DNA of 64,000 nucleotides from the NCBI GenBank assembly GCA_013180625.2, contig SNVD02014787.1, positions 1-64,000 on the forward strand, read 5' to 3'. Position numbers and translations under genes: made by a program. The stretch comes from Boswellia sacra. Lineage: Eukaryota; Streptophyta; Magnoliopsida; Sapindales; Burseraceae. Shown in pieces: positions 21,952 through 34,769 of this stretch. The notes under the pieces were generated by a model. The model was not told the origin of the DNA and did no database searches. It saw only the letters and a program-made list of their open reading frames with translations. Each line of letters starts with the position of its first letter. The stretch's first letter is position 1.

Positions 21952-24900
21952 ATGGCAGCCAAATTTAAGATAGAGAAGTTTGATGGAAACAATTTTGGGT
22001 TATGGAAAATAAAAATAAAGGCTATTTTGAGAAAAAAAATTGCCTTGAAGCAATTGATGGAAGACCGAAATGTATGCAAGATGAAAAGAAATGGGAGAAG
22101 ATAGATAGCGACGCGATGCCAAGTCTACATCTAGCAGTTGCAGATGAAGTGCTGTCAAGTATTCATGAATTGAACTCTGCAAAGGAGATTTGGGATACGT
22201 TGACAAGCCTGTATGAAGCCAAATCTCTATACAATAAAATTTTCTTGAAAAGGAAGTTTTACACTCTTCGTATGTCAGAAACCACTCCGGTGACTGAACA
22301 TATCAACACTTTGAAGACGTTATTCTCTCAACTCTCAACCATGGAGCATAACATAGAAGAGAAGGAACGTGCTGAGCTTCAACTTCAGAGTCTACCTGAT
22401 TCATATGATAATCTCATCCTCAACTTGGCAAATGGTTCGATGAAGTCATCTCTAGTCTTTAATGATGTTGCGGCTGCTGTCTTAGAAGAAGAAAGCATAC
22501 ATAAAAACAAGGAAGACAGAATAATAACTTCTCAACAAGCAGAGGCTTTATCCGCCAACAAAGGGAGATCAAGGGAACGTGGTTCAAGTAGGAGTCACAA
22601 TCAGAACAGGGAAAATCTAAAGGAAGGAAGTTTGTTAAATGCTACCATTGTGGAAAGCAAGGGCACGTGGAAAACGAGTGTTGGCATCTTAAGAAGAATG
22701 GAGAGGGAAACAGCAAAGGAAAAGAATATGAGTCGTCAGGATCTCAAAGTTGTGTAGCAAGTACTTCAGGGGATGGCGAAATCTTTTGCAACGAGGCAAC
22801 AATAGTTACGGAAGTCAGAAAAAGGTTTGCTGATATTTGGCTAATTGATTCAGTAGCAACATGGCATATAACTTCTAGAAGAGATTGGTTCTATCGATAT
22901 AAGTCTATCTCAGAAGGGTTTATGTACATGGGTGATGATCATGCCTTGAAAATCGCTGGTATTGGAACCGTCAAAGTAAAAATGTTTGATGGTACAATTC
23001 GCACGATCTAAGATGTACGACATGTGACTGGCTTGAAGAAAATTTTGCTATCGATGGGACAGTTGGATGACCTCGGATGTGAGTTCCATATGAAAAATAG
23101 GATCATGAAGGTTGTCAAAGACGCGCTTGTGGTGATGAAGGCAGAAAAGATTGCTGCTAACCTATACATGCTCCATGGAGAAACTATTTAGGAGGCAGAA
23201 ACAGCAGTTGCTAGTTCTAGAGAAGAATTGTCTTTGATATGGCATTGAAGACTTAGCCATATGTACGAAAAGGATTTGAAGATTCTCTCTGATCGAAAAC
23301 TGCTTCCTGGAATTAAAACTGTAAGTTTACCATTCTATGAGCATTGTGTTATTAGCAAGTAGAATAGACTAAGATTTAGTAGATCTATTGCTAGGAGTAA
23401 AAATATTCTAGACTTGATTCATTCTGATGTTTGGGAATCACCGATTACATCCCTAGGAGGAGCAAATTACTTTGTATTATTTGTGGATGATTATTCTAGG
23501 AGATGTTGGGTATATGTTATCAAGAAAAAGTCAGATGTATTTACTGTATTTAAAGCCTTCAAAGCACAGGTGGAACTTGAATCCGGAAAAAGGATCAAGT
23601 GTTTGAGGATAGATAATGGAAGAGAATTTTGCAACAAGGAATTTGACGCTTTTTGCAGTAAAAAAGGTGTGAAACAGCAGGAAGACAATTGCTTACACAC
23701 CACAACAAAATGGAGTGGCAGAGCGGATAAATAGAACTCTCGCAAAAAGAAGGAGAGCGTTACTAAGGACTGCAGGTCTACCCGAGACATTTTGGGCAGA
23801 AGCAGCCACTACAGCCTATTACTTGATAAATAGGTCTCCATCAACAACAATTGAGATGAAGACACCTATGGAGATGTGGACTGGTAAGCCAACTGATTAT
23901 TCCTCCCTCATATTTTTGGATGTCCTGCTTATGTGATGTATCACGACCAAGAAAGAACGAAGCTGGATCCAAAATCTAGGAAATGTATCTTCCTGGGGTA
24001 TGTTGATGGAGTAAAAAGGTATCGCCTATGGGATCCTACTGCCCGTAATTTTGTCATCAGCAGGGATGTTATCTTTGTAGAAGACATGTTTAAATGTGAA
24101 GAAAGTGATAGCACGAAGAAAAATGTTGAGACTATATCAGTACAGGAAGAAACAGTTTCTTCTGAAGCAATACCAGAACACGATGATCAAGAACCAGTCG
24201 AGTCTAAAGTACCTGAAGTCCGTCCATCAACTTGAGAAAGAAGGGAACCTTCTTGGCATTCAGAGTATGTGATGGCAAGCAATGTTGCATACTGTCTGCT
24301 AACAGAAGATGGGGAACCTTCAACCTTTCAGGAGGCTATAAAAAGTTCTGATACATCTCCATGGATGACAACAATGCATGAAGAGATGGAAGCTTTAGAC
24401 AAAAACAAGACATGAGAACTTGTGCCACTACCACATAGACGAAAAGCCATCAGAAACAAATGGGTCTACAAGATCAAACGTGATGGCAATGATCAAGTGG
24501 AACGGTATCGTGCTAGACTGGTGGTCAAAGGATATGCTCAGAAAGAAGGAGTTGATTTCAATGAGATATTTTCTCCTGTGGTATGACTTACAACAATTCG
24601 GGCAGTCTTGGCTATGTGTGCTACATTTGACTTACACTTAGAGCAGTTAGATGTAAAAACTGCGTTTCTTCATGGAGAACTTGAAGAAGAAATTTATATG
24701 CTCCAACCAGAAGGTTTTGTTAAAGAAGGAAAAGAGAACTTGATTTGCAGGTTGACCAAATCTCTGTACGGCTTAAAACAGGCACCAAGATATTGGTACA
24801 GGAGATTTGATTCATTCATCATCGGCCTTGGGTACAACAGACTCAGTTCAGATCATTGTACATATTACAAGAGGTTTGAGGAATACTTTATCATTTTACT

Positions 24901-25870
24901 GTTGTATGTGGACGATATGTTAGTAGCAGGTACTAACAAAGATCAGGTCTAAGAATTAAAGGCACAATTGGCTAGGGTATTTGAAATGAAGGATTTAGGA
25001 CCGGCAAACAAGATTGTAGGGAGGCAAATTCACCAAGACAGAAAAAACGGGAAGATTTGGCTATCTCAAAAGAACTACTTGAAGAAAATCTTGCGCCGCT
25101 TCAACATGCAAGATTGTAGGCCAATTTCTACCTCACTTCTTATTAATCATAAATTATCCTCAAGTATGAGTCCTAGCAATGAAGCGGAGATGATGGAAAT
25201 GTCTCGAGTACCGTATGCATCAACAGTAAGGAGCCTAATGTATGCTATGATATGTACAAGACCAGACATTGCACAAGTAGTGGGAGCGGTTAGTAGATTC
25301 ATGGCTAATCCGGGGAGAGAGCATTGGAATTCTGTTAAGAGGATCCTTAGATACATCAAAGGGACCTCTGATGCTGTACTATGCTATAGAGGATCAAAGT
25401 TCATTGTCAAAGGCTATGTTGATTCAGATTTTGCAGGAGATCTTGACAAAAAGAAGTCCACTACAGGCTATGTGTTTACACTTGCAGGAGGTGTTGTGAG
25501 CTGGGTATCCAAACTACAAACTGTTGTAGCTTTATCTACAATAGAAGCAGAGTATATGGTAGCTACATAAGCTTGCAAGGAAGCTATTTGGATCAAAAGG
25601 TTATTGGAGGAACTCGGACACAAACAAGAGAAGATTTCTTTATTTTGTGACAGTCAGAGTGCCTTACATATTGCAAGGAATCCAACCTTTCATTCAAGAA
25701 CGAAGCACATAGGAGTTCAATATCATTATGTACGAGAAGTAGTGGAAGATGGAATAGTGGATATGCAGAAAATCCACACGAAGGACAACATAGCAGATGC
25801 ATTGACCAAACCAATCAATGCTAACAAGTTCATCTGGTGTAGAACGTCTTGTGGCCTGTTAGAGACGTAA
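21952..25870 (+). pseudogene. Gag-pol polyprotein of the complete Copia
   Basis: The start is at ATG 21952 (MAAKFKIEKFDGNNFGLWKI, a typical Copia gag opening). The frame shifts near 22040, then gag runs to about 22757. A CCHC knuckle (CYHCGKQGHVENEC) spans another shift near 22640. The protease region has WLIDSVATWHIT, where D-S-G-A is expected, so Gly is replaced by Val. The integrase carries HSDVW, RIDNGREF and a frameshifted NGVAERIN. Reverse transcriptase shows YVDDMLVAG (about 24905-24930) and RNase H VDSDFAGD and TIEAEY. The end is TSCGLLET at 25870. Stops and shifts near 23010, 23190, 23690, 24235, 24413, 24585, 24950 and 25568 disable it. Confidence 0.93.
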
Positions 25871-25922
25871 GCAGCATTTATAGAGACAAGACTGAAAGGA
25901 AAAATGCCTTTAAGTGGAAGAA

Positions 25923-26377
25923 TCTGAAGAGTGAAGAGTGTGAAGGCATTTTTGCCTTTCACACAATCCTACATTGGTGGGAAACAAAATGTCAAAGGGG
26001 AGGCTAGGCTATATAATAAAGCCTCCTCCTCCCCTTATACTCGTCCCAAGGTTATGTATTAAGTTTTTCTCTTCTTTCTCCCTTGTTATCTCCTCCATTC
26101 TAATTGTGAGAGAGATTGTAATATTTTTCTTCATAGTAAAATATTTTTGGTCTTGTCCCGTGGAGGTTTCCCTCAAATTGAGGGTTTTACCACGTTAAAT
26201 TTTGTGTCTTTATTTTCTTTATTGTCTTTAATTTATTTACTGTGGAAAGCTGAGCCGCCCAAGTTGTCTATTTTATTTATTGTGGAAGACAGTGCCACCC
26301 AAATTGTTATTTCTAACATAACAATTTGTTTCTTATCTTTTATTTGAGCTGCGGTGGGAGTGCTCAATCTCCTAACA
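25923..26377 (+). repeat. 3' LTR of the complete Copia
   Basis: It has the same length as the 5' LTR. Its first dinucleotide is TC rather than TG, a single change. It ends CTCCTAACA, followed by TAAGT. Confidence 0.93.
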
Positions 26378-26754
26378 TAAGTAAATAAATAATTAAAAAT
26401 GAAATGATGATAAAAAAATTGAATAGGCTTGAAATTTTAGAAGTTGACTGGGTTTCATCAATAGCCATTATAAGTTTTCATGATATCACAAAATTGAAAT
26501 GGCTTGAAATCAAATCACTAAGTTTACACCTTCATTTTAACATGAATCTGCACTAAGTTTTAAATTCTTCGCTTTGAATGTTATTGTTGCATCTCTAGTC
26601 TTGAAACTTGTCATAATTGGTTGACTACAAAAAACAATACCATTCAAATACTCAATATCAATAATACAGAGAACTGAAGAGTAAGCCAAAAGAAATAAAC
26701 ATAACATATGGTTGAGGGCTACATTGAGTTGAATCTTCCAAGTAAAGCGAACAT
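26378..26754. other. 3' flank of the RLP pseudogene
   Basis: No gene is present. From about 26570 the sequence aligns with 45480-45697 downstream of the intact RLP (shared GCATCTCTAGTCTT and ACTCAATATCAATAATACAG), so it marks one side of the segmental duplication. Confidence 0.75.
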
Positions 26755-29407
26755 TCAATTCCTACGTCCCCTTTTCCTAACAAATTTCAATTTCCTCTCT
26801 GTGGACTTCGCAAACCAATCATGCCGTCTTGTGGTGAAGGTTGCAAGAACGACTCCAATTATTAGTCCACTTCTATATCCTATTAGAACTGGTTTCCAAC
26901 CAAATCCCAAAGGAGAACCTGAACTTCCTTCACCTTTGTCCTGTGGTGACTCAAAAATTTCACAAACTTTTGAGGGCGGTTTTCCAAACAATTCTGGGTG
27001 CCCAACAAAAGGGTTGTTCTCAAATGTATCAAATTGTTTTCCTTGTGTTATGGGTCGTGTGATATGAGACATTAAGGAATCCAAGGAATGTGAGGTTTGC
27101 TAGACGTTGTAGCGGAATCTCTACGGAAAGGTTGTTTTTAGAGAGGTCCAATGATTCTAGCCCTATGAGGTTGGCCATATATGATGGAATTTGAACTTGG
27201 AGATTGTTGTTAGATATGTCGAGAATGGGAAGACCTTTTAATTTCACAACTGAATCAGGAATCTCCCCGTTGAATCTATTGCTTGATAGAATAATGCTTG
27301 TTAGGATATTTGAGATCTTAGGATACTGCAACTGCAGTCCTTTGTTACTCATTCTTGAAGAGCAGTAATAACTTATACTCGATGAGAAACCATTATTAAC
27401 TAAGGTGTAATATAATTGATCTGGAAGATTATTTATAGTTAAGGCTTCTAGCACATAAGCTTCCATATATATTAAGTCACTTGCATTATCAACTTTCATG
27501 GCGTCCAACTCACAAAGTATTTTGACGGAAGATTACCTGTAAATTCATTTTGGGACAAGTCGATGATACGCAATTTATGAAACCCAACAGCAATTTGGGT
27601 TTCCATTATCGTACCATGTAATGTGTTAGATTGTAGAATGAGAAGCCGTTATTCTGGAACACGTCCCAACCAAGCGGGAAAAGTATCATTGATTTGATTA
27701 TTTCCAAGATCACGAAATTCCAGCTTTGTACAATTGGCCAGTGTTCTTGGAATTCTCCCATCTAATAGATTGCCATTTAAATCACTCATCCTCAGATTTG
27801 TTCCCTTCATGAATGTTTCAGGATTACTTCCATGAAAGTAGTTGCTCTGTAGTCTTAAGACTGACAAGGGACTAAAGAGATAGAGCTCCAATAGGCACTA
27901 CTGATGTTTCCTAAACATTGTGGGAGTACACCACTCAAGTATTTGCAGGATAAATCGAGATCCTGGAGATCAGTCAAATGGCATAAATGTGATCGAATTT
28001 CTCCAGTCAACTTATTGTTTGATGCCACGTAGAAAAGGGTAGACACGGGACGAACAGGAAGTGATCCTTGCAGCTTGTTAGACATTAGGTCTAAAATGAT
28101 CAATTGAGCCCATGGAAGAACGACAAACTACTGTTGAAACCCTATCAAGAGATTGTAAGAAAGGTTCAAATATGCCAACTTACCTATACTTACATTTAAC
28201 AACCATCCACGTATCCTCCCAGTTATCTTGTTAGAGGAAAGGTCTAGGGCCACCATTTGGTCTTGACTTTGCAGGAACTTTGCGAAACTTCTCAAGTCAC
28301 ACGAGCGCAACCCTAGAAAATATAATTTTTGAAGACGAGTGTTGGTGTTTTTGGAGAGTATTGATAAATTGTTTGATGAGAGAACTAATACTTCTAGGCT
28401 TTTTAGCTTGTGAAGGGACAATTCTAGTTCTATTGTACCACTCAAATTATTTGAGAAAAGGTCTAGTTTGGAGATGTTGGAGTTCAAGGATATAGCTGGG
28501 GATAGAGCCTTCCAATTGATTTGGTGAGAGCCTCAGAATATTCAACTGGGTTAGGTTCCCAATTTTATATGGGATATCACCAGTCAGTTGATTACACATT
28601 AGAAGTAGAGTTGAACGTTGATTCATGTTCATGCGCCAATAAGGGATTGGACCGGTTAATTGGTTGAAATTCATCCTCAATTCAGTAAGTTGTGTTAAGT
28701 TTCTAAGCCAAAAGGGAACCTCACCGACTAAGTTTATACTGGCAAGACCTAAATAAGTGAGCTTGGTTTGCTTTCCGATCCAAGACAAGAAACGGGAATT
28801 TGAAAAATTGTTAAAAGAAAGTCGCAAATAACTTAGTTGTGTAAGATTTCCAAGTGAAGAAGGTACTTTGCCAGAGAGATCACGCCAATGCATATCAAGT
28901 TCTTTTAAAGAAGCAAGATTTCCAATAGAAGTAGGCAACTCGCCTGAAAATCGATTACGTGAAAGGTACAAATGGCTGAGCTGGGTAAGATTACTGAGTG
29001 AAGATGGAATTGTTCCTGAAAAATGATTATCAGCAAGGCTAAGCCATTGAAGGTGGACAAGGTGGAAGAGACTGCTGTTGGAGATGATAGAGCCACAGAC
29101 AGCTGCTACTAGCGAGATCAAGCTTGATCACGTGACCAGTGTCTTCATTGCATTTTATGCCATCCCATGAGCAGCAGTCGCCATTTCCTCGTTGCATCTC
29201 CCAGGAGGCAATCTTAGGAAAAGCATTTGGAAATATTGAAGCAGAACTGTTGATAATTAGTTATCTCTTGAATTCCAGCAAGGCAGAACGCTCATCATCG
29301 TGGCAGAGTGATTGCATAGGAGAAGTGAAGTTAGCGAAGCTAAGACGAAATAATATTAACATAGAAAGTAAGTGCACAAAGAGGATGAGATATTGGGATA
29401 ACACCAA
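26755..29407 (-). pseudogene. Receptor-like protein (LRR-RLP, Cf-type) pseudogene
   Basis: This is a paralogue of the intact RLP at 45698-48334, same orientation and alignable end to end. The ATG that starts the intact gene is TTG here (29405-29407). The N-terminal region reads CHDDERSALLEFK and then meets a TAA where the intact gene reads LEFKKSL. Leucine-rich repeats follow in several frames (about 29121-28447, 28487-28128, 28103-27855, 27891-27649, 27508-27029). The C-terminal part (27084-26755) keeps GKQFDTFENNPFVGHPELFGK, a membrane span after GFGWKPVLIGY, and a basic end. The cap-region Cys pair is altered (ELFGK for ELCGK). A TATAAAAG box equivalent to that of the intact gene persists at 29502-29509. 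Confidence 0.93.
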
Positions 29408-29509
29408 ATTGTCTGGACACACAATATATCTCTCTATGAGCTTAGAAAGGAAGGGAAGGAGGATTTTGTTGCTGGGAAAGCATGCCAGAGGAATTGAGCT
29501 GCTTTTATA

Positions 29510-29961
29510 GGAAAATAGAGCGAACTCATAACATCTCCTTTTTTTTTCTTTTTTTGAATAAATTTGAAAAGGCTATTGATTGAATTTGTTTTTCACGAAG
29601 GTTTTGACGTTGAATGTCAAGTTTAGAATTTTCATGATTAGAATAAATTTTTAAAATCAATTGCGCCTATTCTAGATTAATCTAAATTTTTAATTATAGA
29701 TACTCCTTGAAATTAAATCAATAATAATAATTTAGATAGAACAATATAGATTCTATGTAAAAGAGATTTCTCTATTTTTAAAGACAAGAATATATTCTCC
29801 CCATCACATTATTTTTATCTTAGCTTAATTTTAATTTAAAGGGATCATAAGACACTTGCATTGTTAGGATTTGTTCATTCGCATGTTGAAGTAATGCGGC
29901 AAGTTGGTGATAATTCATGAGTGTCCTTTACTTCTCCCCTCATCGTCAGCTCACCATGCAA
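29510..29961. other. Upstream region of the RLP pseudogene
   Basis: AT-rich and non-coding. Parts align with 50220-50640, suggesting a third copy of this upstream DNA. The last 40 bp (CAGCTCACCATGCAA) align with 48560-48573. Confidence 0.6.
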
Positions 29962-30511
29962 CAGTGGCAGATGCAAGATTGAACTTTTAAGGGGGCCGAG
30001 CCGGCGGAGTTATGTAAAAAATTTATTTATAAATTAATCAAAAAAGTATATCAATAAGAATCATATAATATAAAAATATTATCAATATTAATAACATGAA
30101 AAAAATATATTAAAATTCTATATAAGGTACTGAGTACTTTAGTTGGAACCTTTGTTAGGAAATCTATTTAAACTACTATCCTATTTATTTAATATATAGG
30201 ATAGTAATTTTGATTGTAATAGGAAACTTATTTATACAACAAATTCTTATTTAATTAGGAAATATTATTTTCTAATTTAAAGAATATTTAATTAATTGAA
30301 TAAAATAAAAACAAGAAATCATGGATACATCAATTTAAAATATCAACTATATTTTTATATGAATTTAGTTTTGTAAAGAATTTGGGAAGATTGAAATATT
30401 AAAACTCAATATATATTATCAATTTCATATAATATTTATAAAAATATTTAATATTTTTTTAAGTCGGTGTGGTCCGGGCTCCCCTAGGCCTTTAACTACG
30501 GTCTGCCCCTG
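29962..30511. mobile_element. hAT-like non-autonomous element (550 bp)
   Basis: The ends CAGTGGCAGA and TCTGCCCCTG are imperfect inverted repeats, extending inward as GGGGGCCGAGCC against GGGCTCCCC. The flanks CCATGCAA (29954-29961) and CCGTGTAA (30512-30519) match at 6 of 8 positions, fitting an aged 8-bp hAT target duplication. The duplicated locus near 48566 has uninterrupted CCATGCAACTTTAATTC, an empty site. The interior is AT-rich and non-coding. Confidence 0.78.
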
Positions 30512-30529
30512 CCGTGTAATTTTTCTTCT

Positions 30530-30990
30530 CGCTTGAATTTGTCAATTGGAGTATTTGTCACATGGAAATGTTTCGTCAAGCTAGTTTACTGCCGAATGTA
30601 AGAGATGGGCAAAAACTTAGTTAGCAAAAGGCCAGTGGATTTTGATTCTAAAATCAATAATGTTAAGAAAATTTTTAGGGAAGGGATATCAAAAGAAATC
30701 AAAAGCGTTTAGTCGTTGGTACGAAATCTTGTCAAGCTGGCCGGCTCGGGTACCAAACGTTACAAAAGTCACAAAATTAAAACACTTGACTTTAGAAAAA
30801 AAAGATGTTGAGAAAATTTTTATAAATGCTTGAAAGGGATGGGACCAATATCTGAACCATTAATGTGGACGTTGATACAAATACTAATATTTTGCTAAGT
30901 TAGCTTAATGCCAAACTTGAGAGAAGGGCAAAAAACTTGAGTGAGCAAGTGGAAAGTGACTTTGGTGCAATTTGCAAACAGTACAATATT
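30530..30990. repeat. RLP-upstream repeat units, copy A
   Basis: About three diverged units carry GTCAAGCTAGTTTACTGCC, GGTACCAAACGTTAC and CTTGACTTTAG type motifs. They align with 48590-49030 upstream of the intact RLP and with the tandem array at 41717-42300. They lie upstream of the RLP pseudogene. Confidence 0.75.
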
Positions 30991-31472
30991 AATTGTAAAG
31001 AACAATCACTACAATACAATATAAGCTACTTCGGGTAAAAAAGAATAAATTATTATTATAATTATTATCATTTTTATTATTACTATTATTTCTATTATTA
31101 TTATTGTGAACCATCATAATATGATATTAATAATAAAAGATGAAAACAAAAATTAGAGATTCGTTGTATGAAATACTTTAAATATTGATATTACAAAAAC
31201 AAAATATTACATTGCTCTACATATTGCTTCCCACTAGCGTATTAGTCATAAAAATTTATTTACAAATTCTTTTTTTTACACTATATGATTGTGTTGCCAA
31301 TAATATCCTCAAGAATCTACATGTGATTTCACTCCTTTGCAATTATTTAGGCCTCTGTCGCTCAAGAAGTTTTGCAATAATTTAGGCTTTTGGAATAGAA
31401 AAAATAAAAATTTGTGCTTAGATAATGTAAAAAATAATAAATAATAAATATAATAATATTAACTGAGACAAT
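30991..31472. other. Non-coding sequence shared with 49030-49490
   Basis: It includes an (ATT)n-rich stretch at about 31046-31105. The rest aligns with the second duplication copy (CTCAAGAATCTACATGTG and TTTAGGCTTTTG shared). No gene. Confidence 0.7.
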
Positions 31473-32016
31473 TGTTACGACCCGCCCAATTTACTTGCTA
31501 GAATGGCCCAAAGATGTTAGAGGCTTAGCCCAGCTTCTAGAAAGCCTAAGTCTAAGCCCAATCCCATCTTCTAGAATTCTCTAGCAAGAGAACTCTAGAA
31601 TTATCTCTTGTATTTATCTTAGATAAATTAAGTAGATAATATCTCTTGTACATATCTAGATAGATAATGATGAATTAGGACTATTAGATACATTGGATCT
31701 AGGCCATTCATTTGAGAGGTGGTTCCCTATATAAACCCCTCCAACCTCATTTGTAAATCATCCACAAGTATCCACAACAATTCACAAAGTATCTCAGCAT
31801 ACAAGCATTGTAAAGCTCTTCAGTATTAATACAAAGCTCTTTTGCTTAGCATTCTTGTCTCCATCTCTTCTCTTCTTTGCCTGCAGGCTCTTCGGCTCAA
31901 CGTTCCTTTCTTCTCCTTGAGCGAGAAGACTAGCATCAAGGCTTACTTAGCAACTTTCGGAGTCAAGTTGCCTAAGTGCCGCACGAGCAGCTGTGCAAAC
32001 CTCTAAGATCGTGACA
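31473..32016 (+). repeat. 5' LTR of the Gypsy derivative
   Basis: It starts TGTTACGACCCGCCC and ends ATCGTGACA. A TATA box (CTATATAAACC, about 31728-31738) precedes the likely transcript start. Confidence 0.94.
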
Positions 32017-32049
32017 GTTGGTATCAAAGCGCAGTTCGAGCACAAGAGC

Positions 32050-34758
32050 ATGGCATCCGACCTTGAAGTGACCATAGAGGAAGTTCGTGGACGAGAGGAG
32101 CAACCTCAAACACGGGCACAAGGAAAACGAGGTAAGTCCAAAGCTCTATCCTCGGAGTCTTTAGAGCCTCGTATTGCTAGCTTGGAGCAAGCACTCTCGG
32201 GGATGGACAATGCAATTGAGTGCCTCACCGATTGTCTCGAAGGCCTAGAGACCGATTATGGCGAGATCACCCAAGCAACAAAGTCCAACATCCTTGAGTT
32301 TAGTAACGCCTATGAAAAGGAGTTACATAACCTTACACGAGAGCTCATAGGCTTGCGAACCTTTGTAAAAAATGAGTTGCGAGCAATTCATGCGGATGTG
32401 GAGGAATCCCGCACGAAATGGGAGAAGCACCAATGTGACCGTGCTAACCCGTCTTACCTAAGTGGGTTGAGCACCATGCACGTGCCTACTCCTGCCACCT
32501 ACAATGGCACTCGCAACGCCACGGAAGTTGAGAACTTCCTATTTGGCTTGGAACAGTACTTCGAAGCCAAACGTGTCAATGATGACACTTCGAGAATCGG
32601 CATTGGGCCCACATTCCTTCGAGATGCAGCCCAATTGTGGTGGCGTCGCAAGCATAGCGACGTGGGCAGAGGCATCGTTTCCCTCCGCACATGGGAGGAT
32701 TTCAAGAGAGAGCTTCGGAAGCACTTCTCTCCTAGCAATGCCGAGAAGGAGGCAAAGGGTTGCCTCCGCCGTTTGAAACAAGATGGCACGATTCGAGACT
32801 ATATCGAAGAGTACACCACCATCATCCTTGAGATCGAGGACATGTCCGAGAAGGATTCTCTCTTCTACTTCCTCGACGGACTCAAAGATTGGGCGAGGGT
32901 TAAGCTTGAAAGGCGCGGCGTACAAAACCTTGATGACGCCATAGCCGTGGCTGAGTCCCTCATTGATTACACATCCCAATCCAAGGAGAGGAAGACCAAC
33001 TAAGAGAAAGGTGGGGGAGAGCAGAATACCAAGAAGGAACATGCTCGAAAGGAAGGTAGTGCACGGAAGCTATCCGGGGGAGACAAGCGCGACACACCTA
33101 ACAAAGGTAAGTCCGATACCCCCAAACCAAAAAGTCCTTGCTTCATCTGTGATGGCCCTCATTGGGTTCGGGATTGCCCAAAGAGGAAGACCCTCAATGC
33201 CCTAGCTGCTCAACATGAGGGCATACAAGTTGAGGAGCCACAAGCGGAGATGGGTTCTCTCCGCACAATTGGCGCACTCAAGAGACCCACCCATATGCAA
33301 AAGGGTCTCATGTATGTGAGTACCACAATCAATGGCAAGGATGTGCGTGCAATGCTTGATACGGGAGCCACGCACAACTTCATCTCCGAAGACGAGGCCA
33401 AACGGTTAGGCCTCAAATATGTCAACGGAGGAGGAACAATCAAGGCGGTAAACTCATCCGCCAAAGCAATATTGGGAGTATCCAAGGCAACGACGGTACA
33501 ACTTGGCACATGGAACGGTAAGCTTGATTTCTCCATCGTCCCTATGGATGACTTTCAAGTAGTGCTTGGAATGGAATTCTTTGACCAAGTTCATGCCTTC
33601 CCCGTACCATCTTCTAACTCCCTCAACATATTCGATGGGAGTCATGCATGCATGGTCAAGGCGGAACGCATAGCAAAAGTTAAAGGCAAAACGTTCTCCG
33701 CACTACAACTCAAACGGGGAACAAAGATGGAGACAAGTTGCCTTGCCACTGTTCGAGAACAAAACATTGGTAAGGATGTTACCATTGCCGAAGACCTAAT
33801 GCCAAGGAAAATTCGAGCCACCCTTGAGAAATATAAGGATGTGAAGCCTCGAGAGTTCCCAAAGAAATTGCCTCCACGACGGGAAGTGGAGCATCAAATC
33901 GAGTCGAAGCTCGATGCCAAGCCTCCAGCCATGGCACCTTATAGGATGGTGCCACCCAAGCTTGCAGAGTTAGAGAAACAACTCCAAGACTCGCTCGAGT
34001 ACAAAGCGGGCAAGGCAAATGTTGTGGCCAACGCCCCAAGTCACAAGGCGAAACTCGCCGCTTCAAGCATGAGTCATCCACAAAGTGTGCTCATCGACGG
34101 CATCAAACAAGGCCTAGAGCATGACCCCATAGCCAAGCATTCACTGAAGTTGACAAGTGAGGGGAAGAGTCTAGCGGCCTACAAGCTTGCAAAGGTATGG
34201 CATGAGCAAGCCGATACTACAAGAGCATGCTTGGACAAGGCCGCCAAACGGACGAAGAAGTGGGCGGACACTAAGAGACAACACTTCACATTCCAAGAGG
34301 GGGATTTAGTACTCATCAAGCTCCTACCCCAACAATTCAAATCACTTCGCAAAGTGCACAAGGGGTTGGTGCGAAAATACGAGGGTCCCTTCCCAATTCT
34401 CAAGCAAGTGGGTGAAGTCTCCTACAAGGTTCGATTGCCACCCAACCTCAAAATCCATCCGGTCTTTCATGTCAATTTCCTCAAGCCTTATCATAAGGAC
34501 AAGGAAGACCCAAGTCGAAGCGAGTCCAAGATGGCACCCACAGCCGTAGTCACATCATTCGACAAGGAAGTGCAATACATCCTTGCGGATCGAGTTATAC
34601 GAAGGAGGGGAGTTCCACCATACAGCGAATACTTGGTAAGGTGGAAAACCCATCCGGATAGTGAGGCAAGTTGGGAACGTGAAGACACCTTGTGGCAATT
34701 TAGTGAGCACATCCAACGCTACAAGGATGAGAGCGCGCCAGGGACGTCGCGGAATTAG
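32050..34758 (+). pseudogene. Gypsy gag-protease-integrase tail-chromodomain polyprotein with internal in-frame deletions
   Basis: The start is ATG 32050 (MASDLEVTIEEVRG). Gag (FLFGLEQYFEA, QLWWRRKH, FKRELRKHFSP) runs to a TAA at 33001. The same frame then continues through a CCHC knuckle (CFICDGPHWVRDC, about 33139) and a protease with DTGA at 33358. After PPKLAELEKQLQDSL (reverse-transcriptase N-terminal edge) it jumps to YKAGKANVVA (C-terminal edge of RNase H) near 33993, and near 34168 jumps again into the integrase C-terminal region (KVHKGLVRKYEGPFPILK, KIHPVFHVNFLKPYH). It ends with a chromodomain (YLVRWKTHPDSEASWE) at 34758. Downstream of the TAA, 502 codons from ATG 33250 are fully open. 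Only gag and protease could retain activity. No YxDD, RNase H acidic set or integrase DDE remains. Confidence 0.93.
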
Positions 34759-34769
34759 GTGGGAGAGGA

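Larger units (their letters stand above)
21168..26377 (+). mobile_element. Complete Copia retrotransposon (Tnt1/Tork-like), 5.2 kb
   Basis: Two 455-bp LTRs are flanked by the 5-bp duplication TAAGT (21163-21167 and 26378-26382). The primer binding site TGGTATCAGAGCC lies at 21624-21636, and a purine-rich AAGTGGAAGAA tract precedes the 3' LTR. By eye the LTRs differ at about 20 of 455 positions (about 96% identity). A leader at about 21840-21945 has repeated ACTGTTCACRTATAYG-like units. The coding region is broken, so this copy is structurally complete but not autonomous. Confidence 0.95.

Noticed and set aside
31993..32049. In-frame extension of the Gypsy gag upstream of ATG 32050
   Set aside because: It begins with GTG inside the LTR and crosses the primer binding site, so it is not translated. 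The first ATG after the binding site was used instead.
32499..33042. Minus-strand open frames opposite the Gypsy gag
   Set aside because: They are shadows of a GC-rich coding region and have no domain.
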